In this document: positions 56,791 to 64,000 of the stretch, piece by piece | How positions within the stretch are numbered: position 1 is the stretch's first letter | Layout: the number at the start of each line of letters is the position of its first letter | DNA from: Sphingomonas sp. AR_OL41 | GTDB lineage: Bacteria > Pseudomonadota > Alphaproteobacteria > Sphingomonadales > Sphingomonadaceae | DNA length: 64,000 bases | Direction of reading: 5' to 3' | Assembly (NCBI RefSeq): GCF_029911635.1 | Contig: NZ_JARYTI010000009.1 | Coordinates: 62,001-126,000 of the forward strand | Made by a program: the position numbers and the translations under genes | The notes under the pieces: generated by a model | Told to the model about the DNA's origin: nothing | What the model saw: the letters and a program-made list of their open reading frames with translations, nothing else | Database searches by the model: none

Positions 56791-57492
56791 TTACGAACTC
56801 GGCAAAATCGGCGGAACGGGATCCTCGGACAGTGCCGGACGCTTGTCGAACACCTCGTCGATCAGCCCGAACTCCTTGGCCTCGTGCGACGACAGGAACT
56901 TGTCGCGGTCCATGGCATGCTCGATCTCGCCGATCGGCTTGCCGGTATATTCGGCATAAAGCTCGTTCATGCGGTGCCGGATGCGCAGGATTTCGCGCGC
57001 CTGGATCTCGATGTCGCTGGCCATGCCCTGCGCCCCGCCCGACGGCTGGTGGATCATGATCCGGGCATTGGTCAGCGCGACGCGCATGCCGCGCTCGCCG
57101 GCGCAGAGCAGGAAGCTGCCCATCGACGCGGCCTGGCCGATGCACACCGTGCCGACGCGCGGACGGATATATTTCATCGTATCGTGGATCGCCATACCCG
57201 CCGTGACGACACCGCCCGGCGAGTTGATGTACATGTAGATGTCCTTCTTCGGGTTCTCGGACTCGAGGAAGAGCAGCTGCGCGGTAATGACCGAAGCCAT
57301 ATGGTCCTCGACGCCGCCGGTGACAAAGATGATGCGCTCGCGCAGCAGCCGCGAATAGATGTCGAAGCTACGCTCGCCGCGGTTCGATTGCTCGATCACG
57401 ATGGGCACCAAGCCCGCGCTGGTCTGCTGCAGACCAAGCCCGGCCTGCGTCAGGGGGCTGGAGAAGTCGCCGGTCTCGAACGGATTGTGCAT
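56791..57492 (-). CDS. clpP: ATP-dependent Clp protease proteolytic subunit ClpP
   Basis: This 233-residue serine protease subunit has Ser 123 in GQAASMGS and His 148 in MIHQPSGG, with the family signature around YINSPGG. The C-terminal tail (about 215-233, ending VPPILPSS) is slightly longer than in E. coli. It forms the tetradecameric chamber with ClpX. Confidence 0.98.
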   Translation of the reverse strand: MHNPFETGDFSSPLTQAGLGLQQTSAGLVPIVIEQSNRGERSFDIYSRLLRERIIFVTGGVEDHMASVITAQLLFLESENPKKDIYMYINSPGGVVTAGMAIHDTMKYIRPRVGTVCIGQAASMGSFLLCAGERGMRVALTNARIMIHQPSGGAQGMASDIEIQAREILRIRHRMNELYAEYTGKPIGEIEHAMDRDKFLSSHEAKEFGLIDEVFDKRPALSEDPVPPILPSS

Positions 57493-57553
57493 GTGAAATT
57501 CTGGTCCTTATGCCCCGTGGATACGCCTTACATCGGCGCTGGCGGAAGCGAGT

Positions 57554-58483
57554 TCAAGCCCCGCGCTGCGGTGCCCTATGCGCTAGATAAGCGAGTCGAC
57601 GCACTTCGCGCCGTCCACGCACCACCGTATCGAGGATCAATCCGGTAAACGCGTTGAGTGCGGCGAGAATGACAAGCCCCGTGACGAGGATCGCCGTCGG
57701 CTGGCGCGGCACGAGGCCGGTGTGGAGATAGGTCAGGACCAGCGGCACCGCAAGGAGCAGCGCGACGAGCCCCAGCACCACGCCGACCGCGCCAAAGAAC
57801 AGCAGCGGCCGCTCAAGCCGGTAGAGCTGCACGATCGTGTTGAGGATACGCAGGCCGTCGCCATAGGTGCTGAGCTTCGACTCGGAACCTTCGGGCCGGG
57901 CGAAATAGGGCGTCTCGACCTCCGCTACGGGCATTTTCAGTTCGAGCGCATGGACGCTGATCTCGGTTTCGATCTCGAAACCCGCCGACAGAACCGGGAA
58001 GCTCTTCACGAAGCGGCGCGAGAACACCCGGTAACCCGATAGGATATCGGTGAAGCTCCGCCCGAACAGGCGCGCGAGCATGCCCGTCAGCACGGCATTG
58101 CCGAAGCGGTGGCCACGGCGATAGGCCGCATCGGCCTGGGTCACGCGCGACCCGACGACCATGTCGAGCTGCTCGTCGAGCAATCGCGCGACGAGCGCCG
58201 GCGCCGAGGCCGCGTCATAGGTCGCGTCGCCGTCGGCCATGACGTAGATGTCGGCGTCGATGTCGGCGAACATCCGCCGCACGACATTGCCCTTGCCCTG
58301 CATCCGCTCGCTACGCACCACGGCACCCGCCGCGCGCGCCGCCGCGATCGTGCCATCGCGACTGTTGTTGTCATAGACGTAAATCGTCGCACCCGGCAGC
58401 GCGGCGCGAAAGCCGGCCACGGTCTGCGCGATTGCCGCTTCTTCATTATAGCAGGGCAACAGGACGGCGATGTGGGAGCTCAT
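57554..58483 (-). CDS. Glycosyltransferase family 2 with C-terminal membrane helices
   Basis: This 309-residue enzyme has a GT-A fold with LLPCYNEEAAIAQTV at the start, DNNSRDGT, and the metal-binding D-x-D in MADGDATYD (Asp 84, Asp 86). Two membrane helices follow at about 232-253 and 264-290. The layout resembles polyprenyl-phosphate sugar transferases. Substrate is unknown. It sits between tig and clpP, where it breaks the usual gene order. Confidence 0.9.
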   Translation of the reverse strand: MSSHIAVLLPCYNEEAAIAQTVAGFRAALPGATIYVYDNNSRDGTIAAARAAGAVVRSERMQGKGNVVRRMFADIDADIYVMADGDATYDAASAPALVARLLDEQLDMVVGSRVTQADAAYRRGHRFGNAVLTGMLARLFGRSFTDILSGYRVFSRRFVKSFPVLSAGFEIETEISVHALELKMPVAEVETPYFARPEGSESKLSTYGDGLRILNTIVQLYRLERPLLFFGAVGVVLGLVALLLAVPLVLTYLHTGLVPRQPTAILVTGLVILAALNAFTGLILDTVVRGRREVRRLAYLAHRAPQRGA

Positions 58484-58586
58484 GGACTTGCCTTAAGCGG
58501 GAAGTCGCGCCGGTTCGACCCCTTTTGTGGTTTGACGCGAGATCGATCCCGCGAAATGATCGCAGCAAGCTTGTGGGGAATATTAC

Positions 58587-59180
58587 ATGATCATCCGGGA
58601 CTTGCGGCTGCTGGCGACAATCGTCGCCGCCATGGTCGTTATCGACGCGCTGTGGAGCCCAGTCATATTGGCCTATGCCGCGCTCGCCCCGCTATCCTTT
58701 ACCGAGCAAATCAGGCCGATTGCGGAGAGCGTCGACACGGCGTCGCTCGTCTTCAAGCTAGCGACTTTCGTCGTCTTCGCCAGCTGGATTTATGCTGCCG
58801 GGCGAAATCTCGTCGCGGCCGACGCCGACGACCTCAAGTTCACGCCTGCATCGCGAATCTGGTGGTTCGCCGTGCCCTTCGCCAATCTCGTCATGCCCTA
58901 TCACGGGATGCGCGAGCTGTGGAACGCCAGTCGTAACGTCTGGCCGGTCGAGACCAATACACCGATCGTGGCGATCTGGTGGTCGGTCTGGCTCGGCTCG
59001 GGCGTTCTGGCATGGCTGTTGACCCTGATGACCGGAACCCAGGGTGGCGGGATCAACGGCATGTACGCCCTGTGCGTCATCGCGATCGTCCGCGCCGTCA
59101 TCGCGATCATCCTGGTGCGCGGGATTACCGAGGGCCAACGGCAATTGGGCGGCACCGAATTGTCGGAAGTCTTTGCCTGA
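58587..59180 (+). CDS. DUF4328 domain membrane protein
   Basis: This 197-residue protein has about four membrane helices and the motif set FASWIYAAGRNL, RIWWFAVPFANLVMPYHGMREL, which matches DUF4328. Function is unknown. It is the only plus-strand gene between clpP and tig, divergent from the glycosyltransferase with a 100-bp gap. Confidence 0.85.
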   Translation: MIIRDLRLLATIVAAMVVIDALWSPVILAYAALAPLSFTEQIRPIAESVDTASLVFKLATFVVFASWIYAAGRNLVAADADDLKFTPASRIWWFAVPFANLVMPYHGMRELWNASRNVWPVETNTPIVAIWWSVWLGSGVLAWLLTLMTGTQGGGINGMYALCVIAIVRAVIAIILVRGITEGQRQLGGTELSEVFA

Positions 59181-59183
59181 ATC

Positions 59184-59222
59184 AAAACGACGTCGCGGCC
59201 CGGGGCAGCGACGTCGCGTTTT
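59184..59222. terminator. Bidirectional terminator between the DUF4328 gene and tig
   Basis: A long stem (CGACGTCGC with GCGACGTCG, 11-base loop) is flanked by AAAA on the left and TTTT on the right, so it can end transcripts from both converging genes. Confidence 0.75.
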
Positions 59223-59245
59223 GATGGCCGAAAAGCCAGCGAAAA

Positions 59246-60832
59246 TCAGTCCTTCTTCGCTGCGGCCTTCTTGGCGGCAGGCTTCTTGGCCGGCGCCTCT
59301 TCTGCTGCAACGGCTTCCGCCTTGGGCTTGGCCGCCTTCTTGGCGACAGGCTTTTCCTCGACGGGCTTGTCATCGGCCGGCGCTGCCACGGCGTCCGCCT
59401 CTTCAGCATCGGCTTTCTTGGCCGCCGGCTTCTTGGCGGCGGCCTTCTTGGCCTTGGGCTTGTGGTTTTCGTGGTCGTGGCTGTGCGTGCCGGTCGAGAA
59501 CCCTTCCTCGCTCTCGATCGCTGCTTCGAGCTCGGCGCGCGTCACTTCGCGATCGGTGATCTCGGCCTTGTCGAACAGCCAGTCGACGACCTTGTCCTCG
59601 TACAGCGGGGCGCGCAGCTGGGCGGCGGCCATCGGTTCGGACTGGACATACTGGATGAAGCGCTGGCGATCTTCGGGGCCGTACTGCTGGGCGGCCTGCG
59701 CGATCAGGCGGTTCATCTCCTGCTGGGTGACCTCGACGCCATTGGCCTGGCCGATCTCGCTCAGCAACAGGCCGAGGCGCACGCGACGCTCGGCGATCGC
59801 TTTATAATCGTCGCGCTCGGCTTCCATTTCCTTGAGCGCGGCTTCGGGATCGGGCTCGTGAGTCGCCTCATGCTCCAGCTGCTGCCAGATCTGGTCGAAT
59901 TCGGCGGCGACCATCGACGGCGGCACCGGGAAATCATGACCTTCGGCGAGCTGGTCGAGCAGCTTGCGCTTCATGTGCGTGCGGGTCAGGCCGTTGAGTT
60001 CCTGCTCGACCTGCCCCTTGAGCAGCCCCTTGAGCTGCTCGAGATCGGTCAGGCCCAGCGAGGTCGCCAGCTCGTCGTCGATCTTGCTCTCGGCGGCAGT
60101 TTTCACTGCGGTGATAACGAGGTCGAAGGTCGCCGCCTTGCCGGCGAGTTCCTTGGCCTGATAATCTTCCGGGAAGGTCACGTTGATCTGGCGCTCTTCG
60201 CCGGTCTTCACGCCGATCACCTGGTCTTCGAAACCGGGGATCAGACGGCCGGTGCCGATCTCGACCGACATGTCGGTGCCGGTGCCGCCATCGAACGCCA
60301 CGCCATCGACCTTGCCGGTGAAGTCCATCACGACGAGGTCGCCGGTCTTGGCCTTGTAGGTCGGCTTTGCATCGTCCCAGCGCTTCTGCTGGTCGGCGAA
60401 CTTCTGCAGCTGCTCCGTCACGGCAGCATCGTCGGCCGGCACCGACAGGCGCTCGAGCTTGAGCGCGTCGATTGCCGGAGTCGGCACGTCCGGCAGCACT
60501 TCGAGCTCGACCTTGACCTCGGCGTCCTGGCCGAGCTCATAGCCGTCGTCGAGGCTGACCGAGGGCTGGATCGCCGGCCGAATCCGCTGGTCGGCGATCA
60601 GCTGCTGGATGCCTTCCTGGATCGAGCTGTTGAGCGCGTCCTGCATCAGCGACGGCCCGTGCATCTTGCGCACGAGATTCGCCGGCACCTTGCCGGGGCG
60701 GAAGCCGGGCATGCGCACCTGCGGCGCGACCTTCTTCAGCTCGGCATCGACACGCTTGTCGATGTCCTTGGCGGTGATGGTCAGGGTGTAGGCACGCTTC
60801 AGGCCTTCGTTCAACGTCTCGACAGTCTGCAT
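59246..60832 (-). CDS. tig: Trigger factor with a long Lys/Ala-rich C-terminal tail
   Basis: This 528-residue ribosome-bound chaperone has the ribosome-docking signature GFRPGKVP at 43-50, a FKBP-type prolyl isomerase domain (about 155-245), and the helical substrate cradle. After about residue 440 there is a short histidine-rich stretch (THSHDHENH) and then a tail of repeated KKAAAKKPAAKK and acidic segments. This tail has no counterpart in E. coli trigger factor (432 residues) and looks like a histone H1 tail. The start at MQTVETLNEGLKR is conserved. Confidence 0.97.
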   Translation of the reverse strand: MQTVETLNEGLKRAYTLTITAKDIDKRVDAELKKVAPQVRMPGFRPGKVPANLVRKMHGPSLMQDALNSSIQEGIQQLIADQRIRPAIQPSVSLDDGYELGQDAEVKVELEVLPDVPTPAIDALKLERLSVPADDAAVTEQLQKFADQQKRWDDAKPTYKAKTGDLVVMDFTGKVDGVAFDGGTGTDMSVEIGTGRLIPGFEDQVIGVKTGEERQINVTFPEDYQAKELAGKAATFDLVITAVKTAAESKIDDELATSLGLTDLEQLKGLLKGQVEQELNGLTRTHMKRKLLDQLAEGHDFPVPPSMVAAEFDQIWQQLEHEATHEPDPEAALKEMEAERDDYKAIAERRVRLGLLLSEIGQANGVEVTQQEMNRLIAQAAQQYGPEDRQRFIQYVQSEPMAAAQLRAPLYEDKVVDWLFDKAEITDREVTRAELEAAIESEEGFSTGTHSHDHENHKPKAKKAAAKKPAAKKADAEEADAVAAPADDKPVEEKPVAKKAAKPKAEAVAAEEAPAKKPAAKKAAAKKD

Positions 60833-60892
60833 GATCTCGCTCGAAGCCTTGAATAGAATGGAGTTGCCATGTCCCGTCATGCGCGACGGGAC

Positions 60893-60977
60893 TGGTGCGG
60901 GCGAAGGGACTCGAACCCCCACATCTTGCGATACTTGGACCTAAACCAAGCGCGTCTACCAGTTCCGCCACGCCCGC
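60893..60977 (-). tRNA. tRNA-Leu (anticodon TAG)
   Basis: The 85-base gene has acceptor GCGGGCG/CGCCCGC, discriminator A, encoded CCA, a long variable arm, and anticodon loop TTTAGGT giving TAG. It lies 60 bp upstream of tig on the same strand and could be co-transcribed with it. Confidence 0.95.
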
Positions 60978-61112
60978 ATGGGACACCGCCGGTGGCGGCG
61001 CTCTATAGCAGTGATGTGCGCGGGGGCAAGCGGCGAAGACATCCCGCACCGCAAGGTCGGCGCGGGACCTTGCGGATCCGAACGCGGCCGGCGCCCGCCA
61101 ACCGCCCCGTCG

Positions 61113-61709
61113 TCATTTCAGCGCGGCGCTCGACACGACCGCCTGATAATCAGCTTCGTTGCGGCCAAAATAAAGAATTTCCGGCGCTTCATAGGTGATC
61201 ATGTACAATTTGCCGCCGACGATTGCGCCGGTGGCCTCGCCCTTGCGCCGCACCTCCTCGTCCTGGACGGTGAAGGAATAGGTGAAGTGAAACCCGGCAT
61301 GGCCGGCGAAGGTAGCCGGTTCGATGCTGTCGGTCGAATAGAGCGACGTCGCGTTGGCGATACGGTAGCTCGACTCGAACAACTGGGCAATGTCCGGGGG
61401 CAACATCGTCGCCGACAGCGTCGGCAACGGCTTGTCCTTCTTGTTGATCGCCTTGAACAGCGTCTGACCGGGCATGATACCGGCATAGAAGACAAGATCA
61501 TTAAGTGAACTGCCGTCGAGCGTCCACGCCTCGGCGTTACGCCCCGGCTTTTTGCCCAGCTTGTTCCAATCGATCCCTGGTGTGACCGACAGCGTGGAGG
61601 TCGCGATCACCGCCTGCTTGCCTTTGGCCATCAGGGAGAAACCGGCCATGGCCGGCGTCGCGACCAGCGCGACCGCAACCCCGGCGGCGAACAATTTTCC
61701 GAAACGCAT
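61113..61709 (-). CDS. Secreted protein of unknown function (198 residues)
   Basis: The protein has a signal peptide (cleaved after PAMA near residue 23) and a mixed alpha/beta domain with HFTYSFTVQDEEVRRKGEA and IVGGKLYMITYEAPEI, typical of periplasmic proteins of the DUF type. I do not recognise a named family. It overlaps the M48 peptidase stop (TGATG) and is the last gene of a three-gene group of secreted proteins. Confidence 0.75.
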   Translation of the reverse strand: MRFGKLFAAGVAVALVATPAMAGFSLMAKGKQAVIATSTLSVTPGIDWNKLGKKPGRNAEAWTLDGSSLNDLVFYAGIMPGQTLFKAINKKDKPLPTLSATMLPPDIAQLFESSYRIANATSLYSTDSIEPATFAGHAGFHFTYSFTVQDEEVRRKGEATGAIVGGKLYMITYEAPEILYFGRNEADYQAVVSSAALK

Positions 61710-62920
61710 CACGATCCCTCCACCAACATGCCGATCATCGCCCGATCCTTCGCGTCCGGACGCAATTTGAGATATTCGCGCAACGCCGCCTTGCCCTCGG
61801 CGGGCTGACCGGCGCGGAGCAATGTCAGACCCAGGCCGCGCTGCGCCTCCGGCTCCGCATCGCCCTTGCCGATGGCGTCACGATAAAAGCCGGCTGCCTT
61901 GGTGAAATCGTCCGGCAGGCCTCGCGCCCGATACAGCTCGCCGCGTGCAAACAACATACCGCTGGACCAACCCCCACTGCTCATCTCGCCAAGCAGAAGC
62001 TCGGTGCCGCCGAAGTCGTTGAGGTTGAGCTGATCCTGGATCATGCCGTTCCAGAACGGCGCGAGCGCTGCATGATAACGATCGGCACCGAGATCGGTCG
62101 CGGCCGGTGATGCGAGCCGCCCGGCGAGGTCGTGCAGCGTGGTCATGCGCTCGGCGTCGGCCGGATGCGTTGCGAACATGCCGCCGTTGCCGCGCACCTT
62201 CTGCTTGCGCGCCGCAGCGGTGGCCTCGCCTTCCGCCTTGATCTGCGACCAGATGCGGGAGGCTGCCATCGGGTCATAACCCGCCTTGGCGAGCAATTCG
62301 AGCGACCCGGCATCCGCCGCGCGCTCCTGATCGCGCGAGAAGCTGAACAGCGACCCGGCCATGCCAATTTGTGCCGCCAGCGCGACGCCGCCTGCGATCA
62401 GCCCTGCCGCCGGCACGATGGCCAGCCACGCCATGGCGTTGGTCTTGTTTTTCAGTTCGCGGAACAATTGCAGCGTGTGACGATCACGATAATGAACATA
62501 TTCATGGCCGATCACCGCGGCGAGTTGCGCTTCATCATGCAGCCGCAGGAACAGGCCCGACCAGATCTGCATCATCCCGTTCGGCGCGATGTTCGCGTTA
62601 AAATAGGGCGTGCGCATGATGTAGATTCGGATTGATCCACACGCCTCATTGCCGATCGTCCGGCACAACACCTCACGAACATAGCTGTTGAGCGCTGCAT
62701 CGCGGATTACGAAATTCGAGTTCCTGAGTTGGCGCTCGGCCTCATCGACCTGCATCCACAGGCCGCGCTCGTCGCGATCGCTCGGCTGGTAAGCATTATG
62801 CGCGGCGCTCTGCGGCGCAGACGCCGGCGCCGCGGTGCCGGTTTGACCCACCGCCGCAGCCGGAACCGCGAGCGCACCGATCGCGAGCGCGCCACCCCAT
62901 TTTGTCAGAAAGCGCGACAT
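61709..62920 (-). CDS. M48 family metalloprotease with TPR-like C-terminus (BepA-like)
   Basis: This 403-residue periplasmic protease has a signal peptide, the zinc site VIGHEYVHYRDRH (His 139, Glu 140, His 143), a downstream Glu in RDQERAADAGSL, and C-terminal TPR-like helices (about 320-400). The layout resembles BepA/YfgC, which oversees outer-membrane protein assembly, though this protein also has an internal hydrophobic segment (about 165-190). It starts five bases after the upstream gene. Confidence 0.9.
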   Translation of the reverse strand: MSRFLTKWGGALAIGALAVPAAAVGQTGTAAPASAPQSAAHNAYQPSDRDERGLWMQVDEAERQLRNSNFVIRDAALNSYVREVLCRTIGNEACGSIRIYIMRTPYFNANIAPNGMMQIWSGLFLRLHDEAQLAAVIGHEYVHYRDRHTLQLFRELKNKTNAMAWLAIVPAAGLIAGGVALAAQIGMAGSLFSFSRDQERAADAGSLELLAKAGYDPMAASRIWSQIKAEGEATAAARKQKVRGNGGMFATHPADAERMTTLHDLAGRLASPAATDLGADRYHAALAPFWNGMIQDQLNLNDFGGTELLLGEMSSGGWSSGMLFARGELYRARGLPDDFTKAAGFYRDAIGKGDAEPEAQRGLGLTLLRAGQPAEGKAALREYLKLRPDAKDRAMIGMLVEGS

Positions 62921-62925
62921 CGGCG

Positions 62926-63669
62926 CTATTTAACAGCAACGGCGACTGGTTGACCCGGCTTGGTCGGCATTGACGACAGGATCGCATCGACCATGGCCTG
63001 GGCACCGGGCCCCTCCCGCACGTCGCCTTCGGAGCCGCGCATCAGGTTGAACCAGACGATGTTGCCGGTCGAAAGCTCGACCAGCGAGGCGTAATAGTCG
63101 TGCTGCCCGCCACTTGCGATCACGCAGAAACCGACCAGGCAACCGAGCATGCCTGCGACCTGCAACGCCTTGCGCCCGCTGCTCGCGAAATTGTCACGGC
63201 CGTAGAAAAACAGCGCGTAGTTCGCGCCCGACAGTTCACCCAGTTTCTGGGCGCCCGGCCCGAGCGTCCAATCGAACTTGTCTTTCTTGGTCGGCAGCTT
63301 GGCGCCGACGATCTTGTGGACGATGATCGCGGTGGCGACGGCGCGGTGCAGCGCTTCATAGTCCGCCACGAGACGATCCGAATCGGCCGAACTGGCGCCG
63401 ATCGGGCGCAGGTCGATGCCCCGCGCCTTGCTGGTCGCAGTCAGCGCCTCGTCGAGATGGGTGCGCGCCGCCGCCGTCCAGTCGGCATTGGGTTCGATCG
63501 CACCACCTGTCTGCAACTGGCCGACCTGCACGTCCGGCCGCATCACGAGAATGGTCAGAGGTTTGTCCGCGGGCAGGCTGTAACCGGCCGCAGTGAATTG
63601 CTTCTGTCGTGCCATAGCCGGCGTACAGAAAACGCTCGCCATGACGGCGGCCAACACCAGTTTGCGCAT
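62926..63669 (-). CDS. Secreted protein of unknown function (247 residues)
   Basis: The protein has a signal peptide (cleaved after PAMA near residue 20). It begins LTILVMRPDVQVGQLQTGG and later has LSGANYALFFYGRDNFASSG and QHDYYASLVELSTGNIVWF, a pattern seen in lipoprotein-like curli-assembly CsgG/DUF799-type relatives, but identity is not certain. A short hydrophobic stretch with two Cys (LGCLVGFCVIASGG) lies near residue 187. It leads the three-gene secreted-protein group. Confidence 0.75.
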   Translation of the reverse strand: MRKLVLAAVMASVFCTPAMARQKQFTAAGYSLPADKPLTILVMRPDVQVGQLQTGGAIEPNADWTAAARTHLDEALTATSKARGIDLRPIGASSADSDRLVADYEALHRAVATAIIVHKIVGAKLPTKKDKFDWTLGPGAQKLGELSGANYALFFYGRDNFASSGRKALQVAGMLGCLVGFCVIASGGQHDYYASLVELSTGNIVWFNLMRGSEGDVREGPGAQAMVDAILSSMPTKPGQPVAVAVK

Positions 63670-63932
63670 GCTCCCCCCATTTCGCCGGCCCGAGCGAAGC
63701 CCCCGCACCGCCGGCAACTATCTCTTATCGGAAAGAAATAACCTCACAAGAGGAAATCTGCAGCGACGCGAAGGTTTGCCGAACGGGTACGGCAACCACG
63801 CTCCCGCCGCGGCGCTTTGGGTGGTGACTGGAGAAAATCTTGCCCCCCCCGACGCCCCGTCATCGCCGGACACCGACGTGCAAGCGCCGCAACCAATATC
63901 GCCATCGACCGGTGATGGACAGGCGAGTCGTG
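63670..63932. other. 263-bp gap before a partial gene
   Basis: The gap holds the likely promoter of the minus-strand group starting at 63669, but no clear -35/-10 pair is seen. A weak inverted repeat TTGCCG...CGGCAA lies near 63777-63798. No gene is supported. Confidence 0.45.
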
Positions 63933-64000
63933 CTATTTCCCCGACGGCACACGCCGCGCCGTCAGTACCTTCACCGGCGCCACCGGTACCTCACCCTTGA
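63933..64000 (-). CDS. Possible C-terminal end of a gene cut by the right edge
   Basis: The minus strand reads GEVPVAPVKVLTARRVPSGK then a TAG stop at 63933-63935, with codon use like a real GC-rich gene. Only about 22 residues are visible and no family can be assigned. The competing plus-strand frame is Pro/Ser-rich and looks like a shadow. Confidence 0.35.
   Translation of the reverse strand, partial: KGEVPVAPVKVLTARRVPSGK

Overview
The window reads as one piece of a high-GC alphaproteobacterial chromosome, most likely a Sphingomonas-type sphingomonad. The reasons are the gene content (exosortase-A-associated exopolysaccharide genes, system I cytochrome c maturation, a 12-gene type II secretion operon, large TonB-dependent receptors), three families of paired palindromes of the kind common in sphingomonads, and a tRNA-His that keeps the classical G-1:C73 pair. 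I see no phage, insertion sequence, CRISPR array or replication origin.

Layout. (1) 1-12590: most of an exosortase A (XrtA/PEP-CTERM) associated locus. The minus strand runs from an acyl-CoA ligase and a PLP decarboxylase through export lipoprotein, chain-length protein, tyrosine autokinase, outer-membrane barrel, ATPase and polysaccharide deacetylase to a FemAB-like protein cut by the left edge. An acyl carrier protein and two alpha/beta hydrolases diverge on the plus strand. The exosortase itself is not in the window. (2) 12635-20429: thioredoxin reductase, glutathione-dependent formaldehyde oxidation (adhC-fghA), tRNA-Met, a 2H phosphoesterase, Kup potassium transporter, and an Lrp-type regulator divergent from alanine dehydrogenase. 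(3) 20426-25346: cytochrome c maturation genes ccmCDEFGH plus a ccmI-like TPR gene; ccmA and ccmB are absent. (4) 25448-26600: a leucine-dehydrogenase-type enzyme and tRNA-His. (5) 26649-37949: gspC to gspN, a complete 12-gene type II secretion operon with mostly overlapping genes. (6) 38090-47431: a prolyl-hydroxylase-like oxygenase, a TonB receptor, a small lipoprotein, and a large surface-type lipoprotein paired with a second TonB receptor. Sequences closely resembling PhoB boxes lie before the first receptor and, as two tandem arrays, before the large lipoprotein. (7) 47578-60977: the ancient protein quality-control order tig-clpP-clpX-lon-hupB on the minus strand, interrupted by two inserted groups, with tRNA-Val and tRNA-Leu at its ends. 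(8) 61113-64000: three secreted proteins in an apparent operon, including an M48 metalloprotease, then the tail of another gene.

How the parts may work together. The XrtA block makes, exports and length-controls an exopolysaccharide and also carries a small ligase/carrier/decarboxylase/hydrolase set of unknown product. The type II secretion operon sits close to a predicted phosphate-starvation module (lipoprotein and TonB receptors with Pho-box-like sites). This recalls Caulobacter, where a phosphate-starvation surface lipoprotein (ElpS) is encoded next to a 12-gene type II secretion set and its release depends on that system. That link is inference from sequence and gene order.

A second notable feature is a 69-bp perfect-armed palindromic element lying in frame inside the 5' end of gspJ. 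It lengthens the prepilin leader to about 48 residues while leaving the start codon coupled to gspI. Related paired palindromes split the ccm and gsp operons at other junctions.
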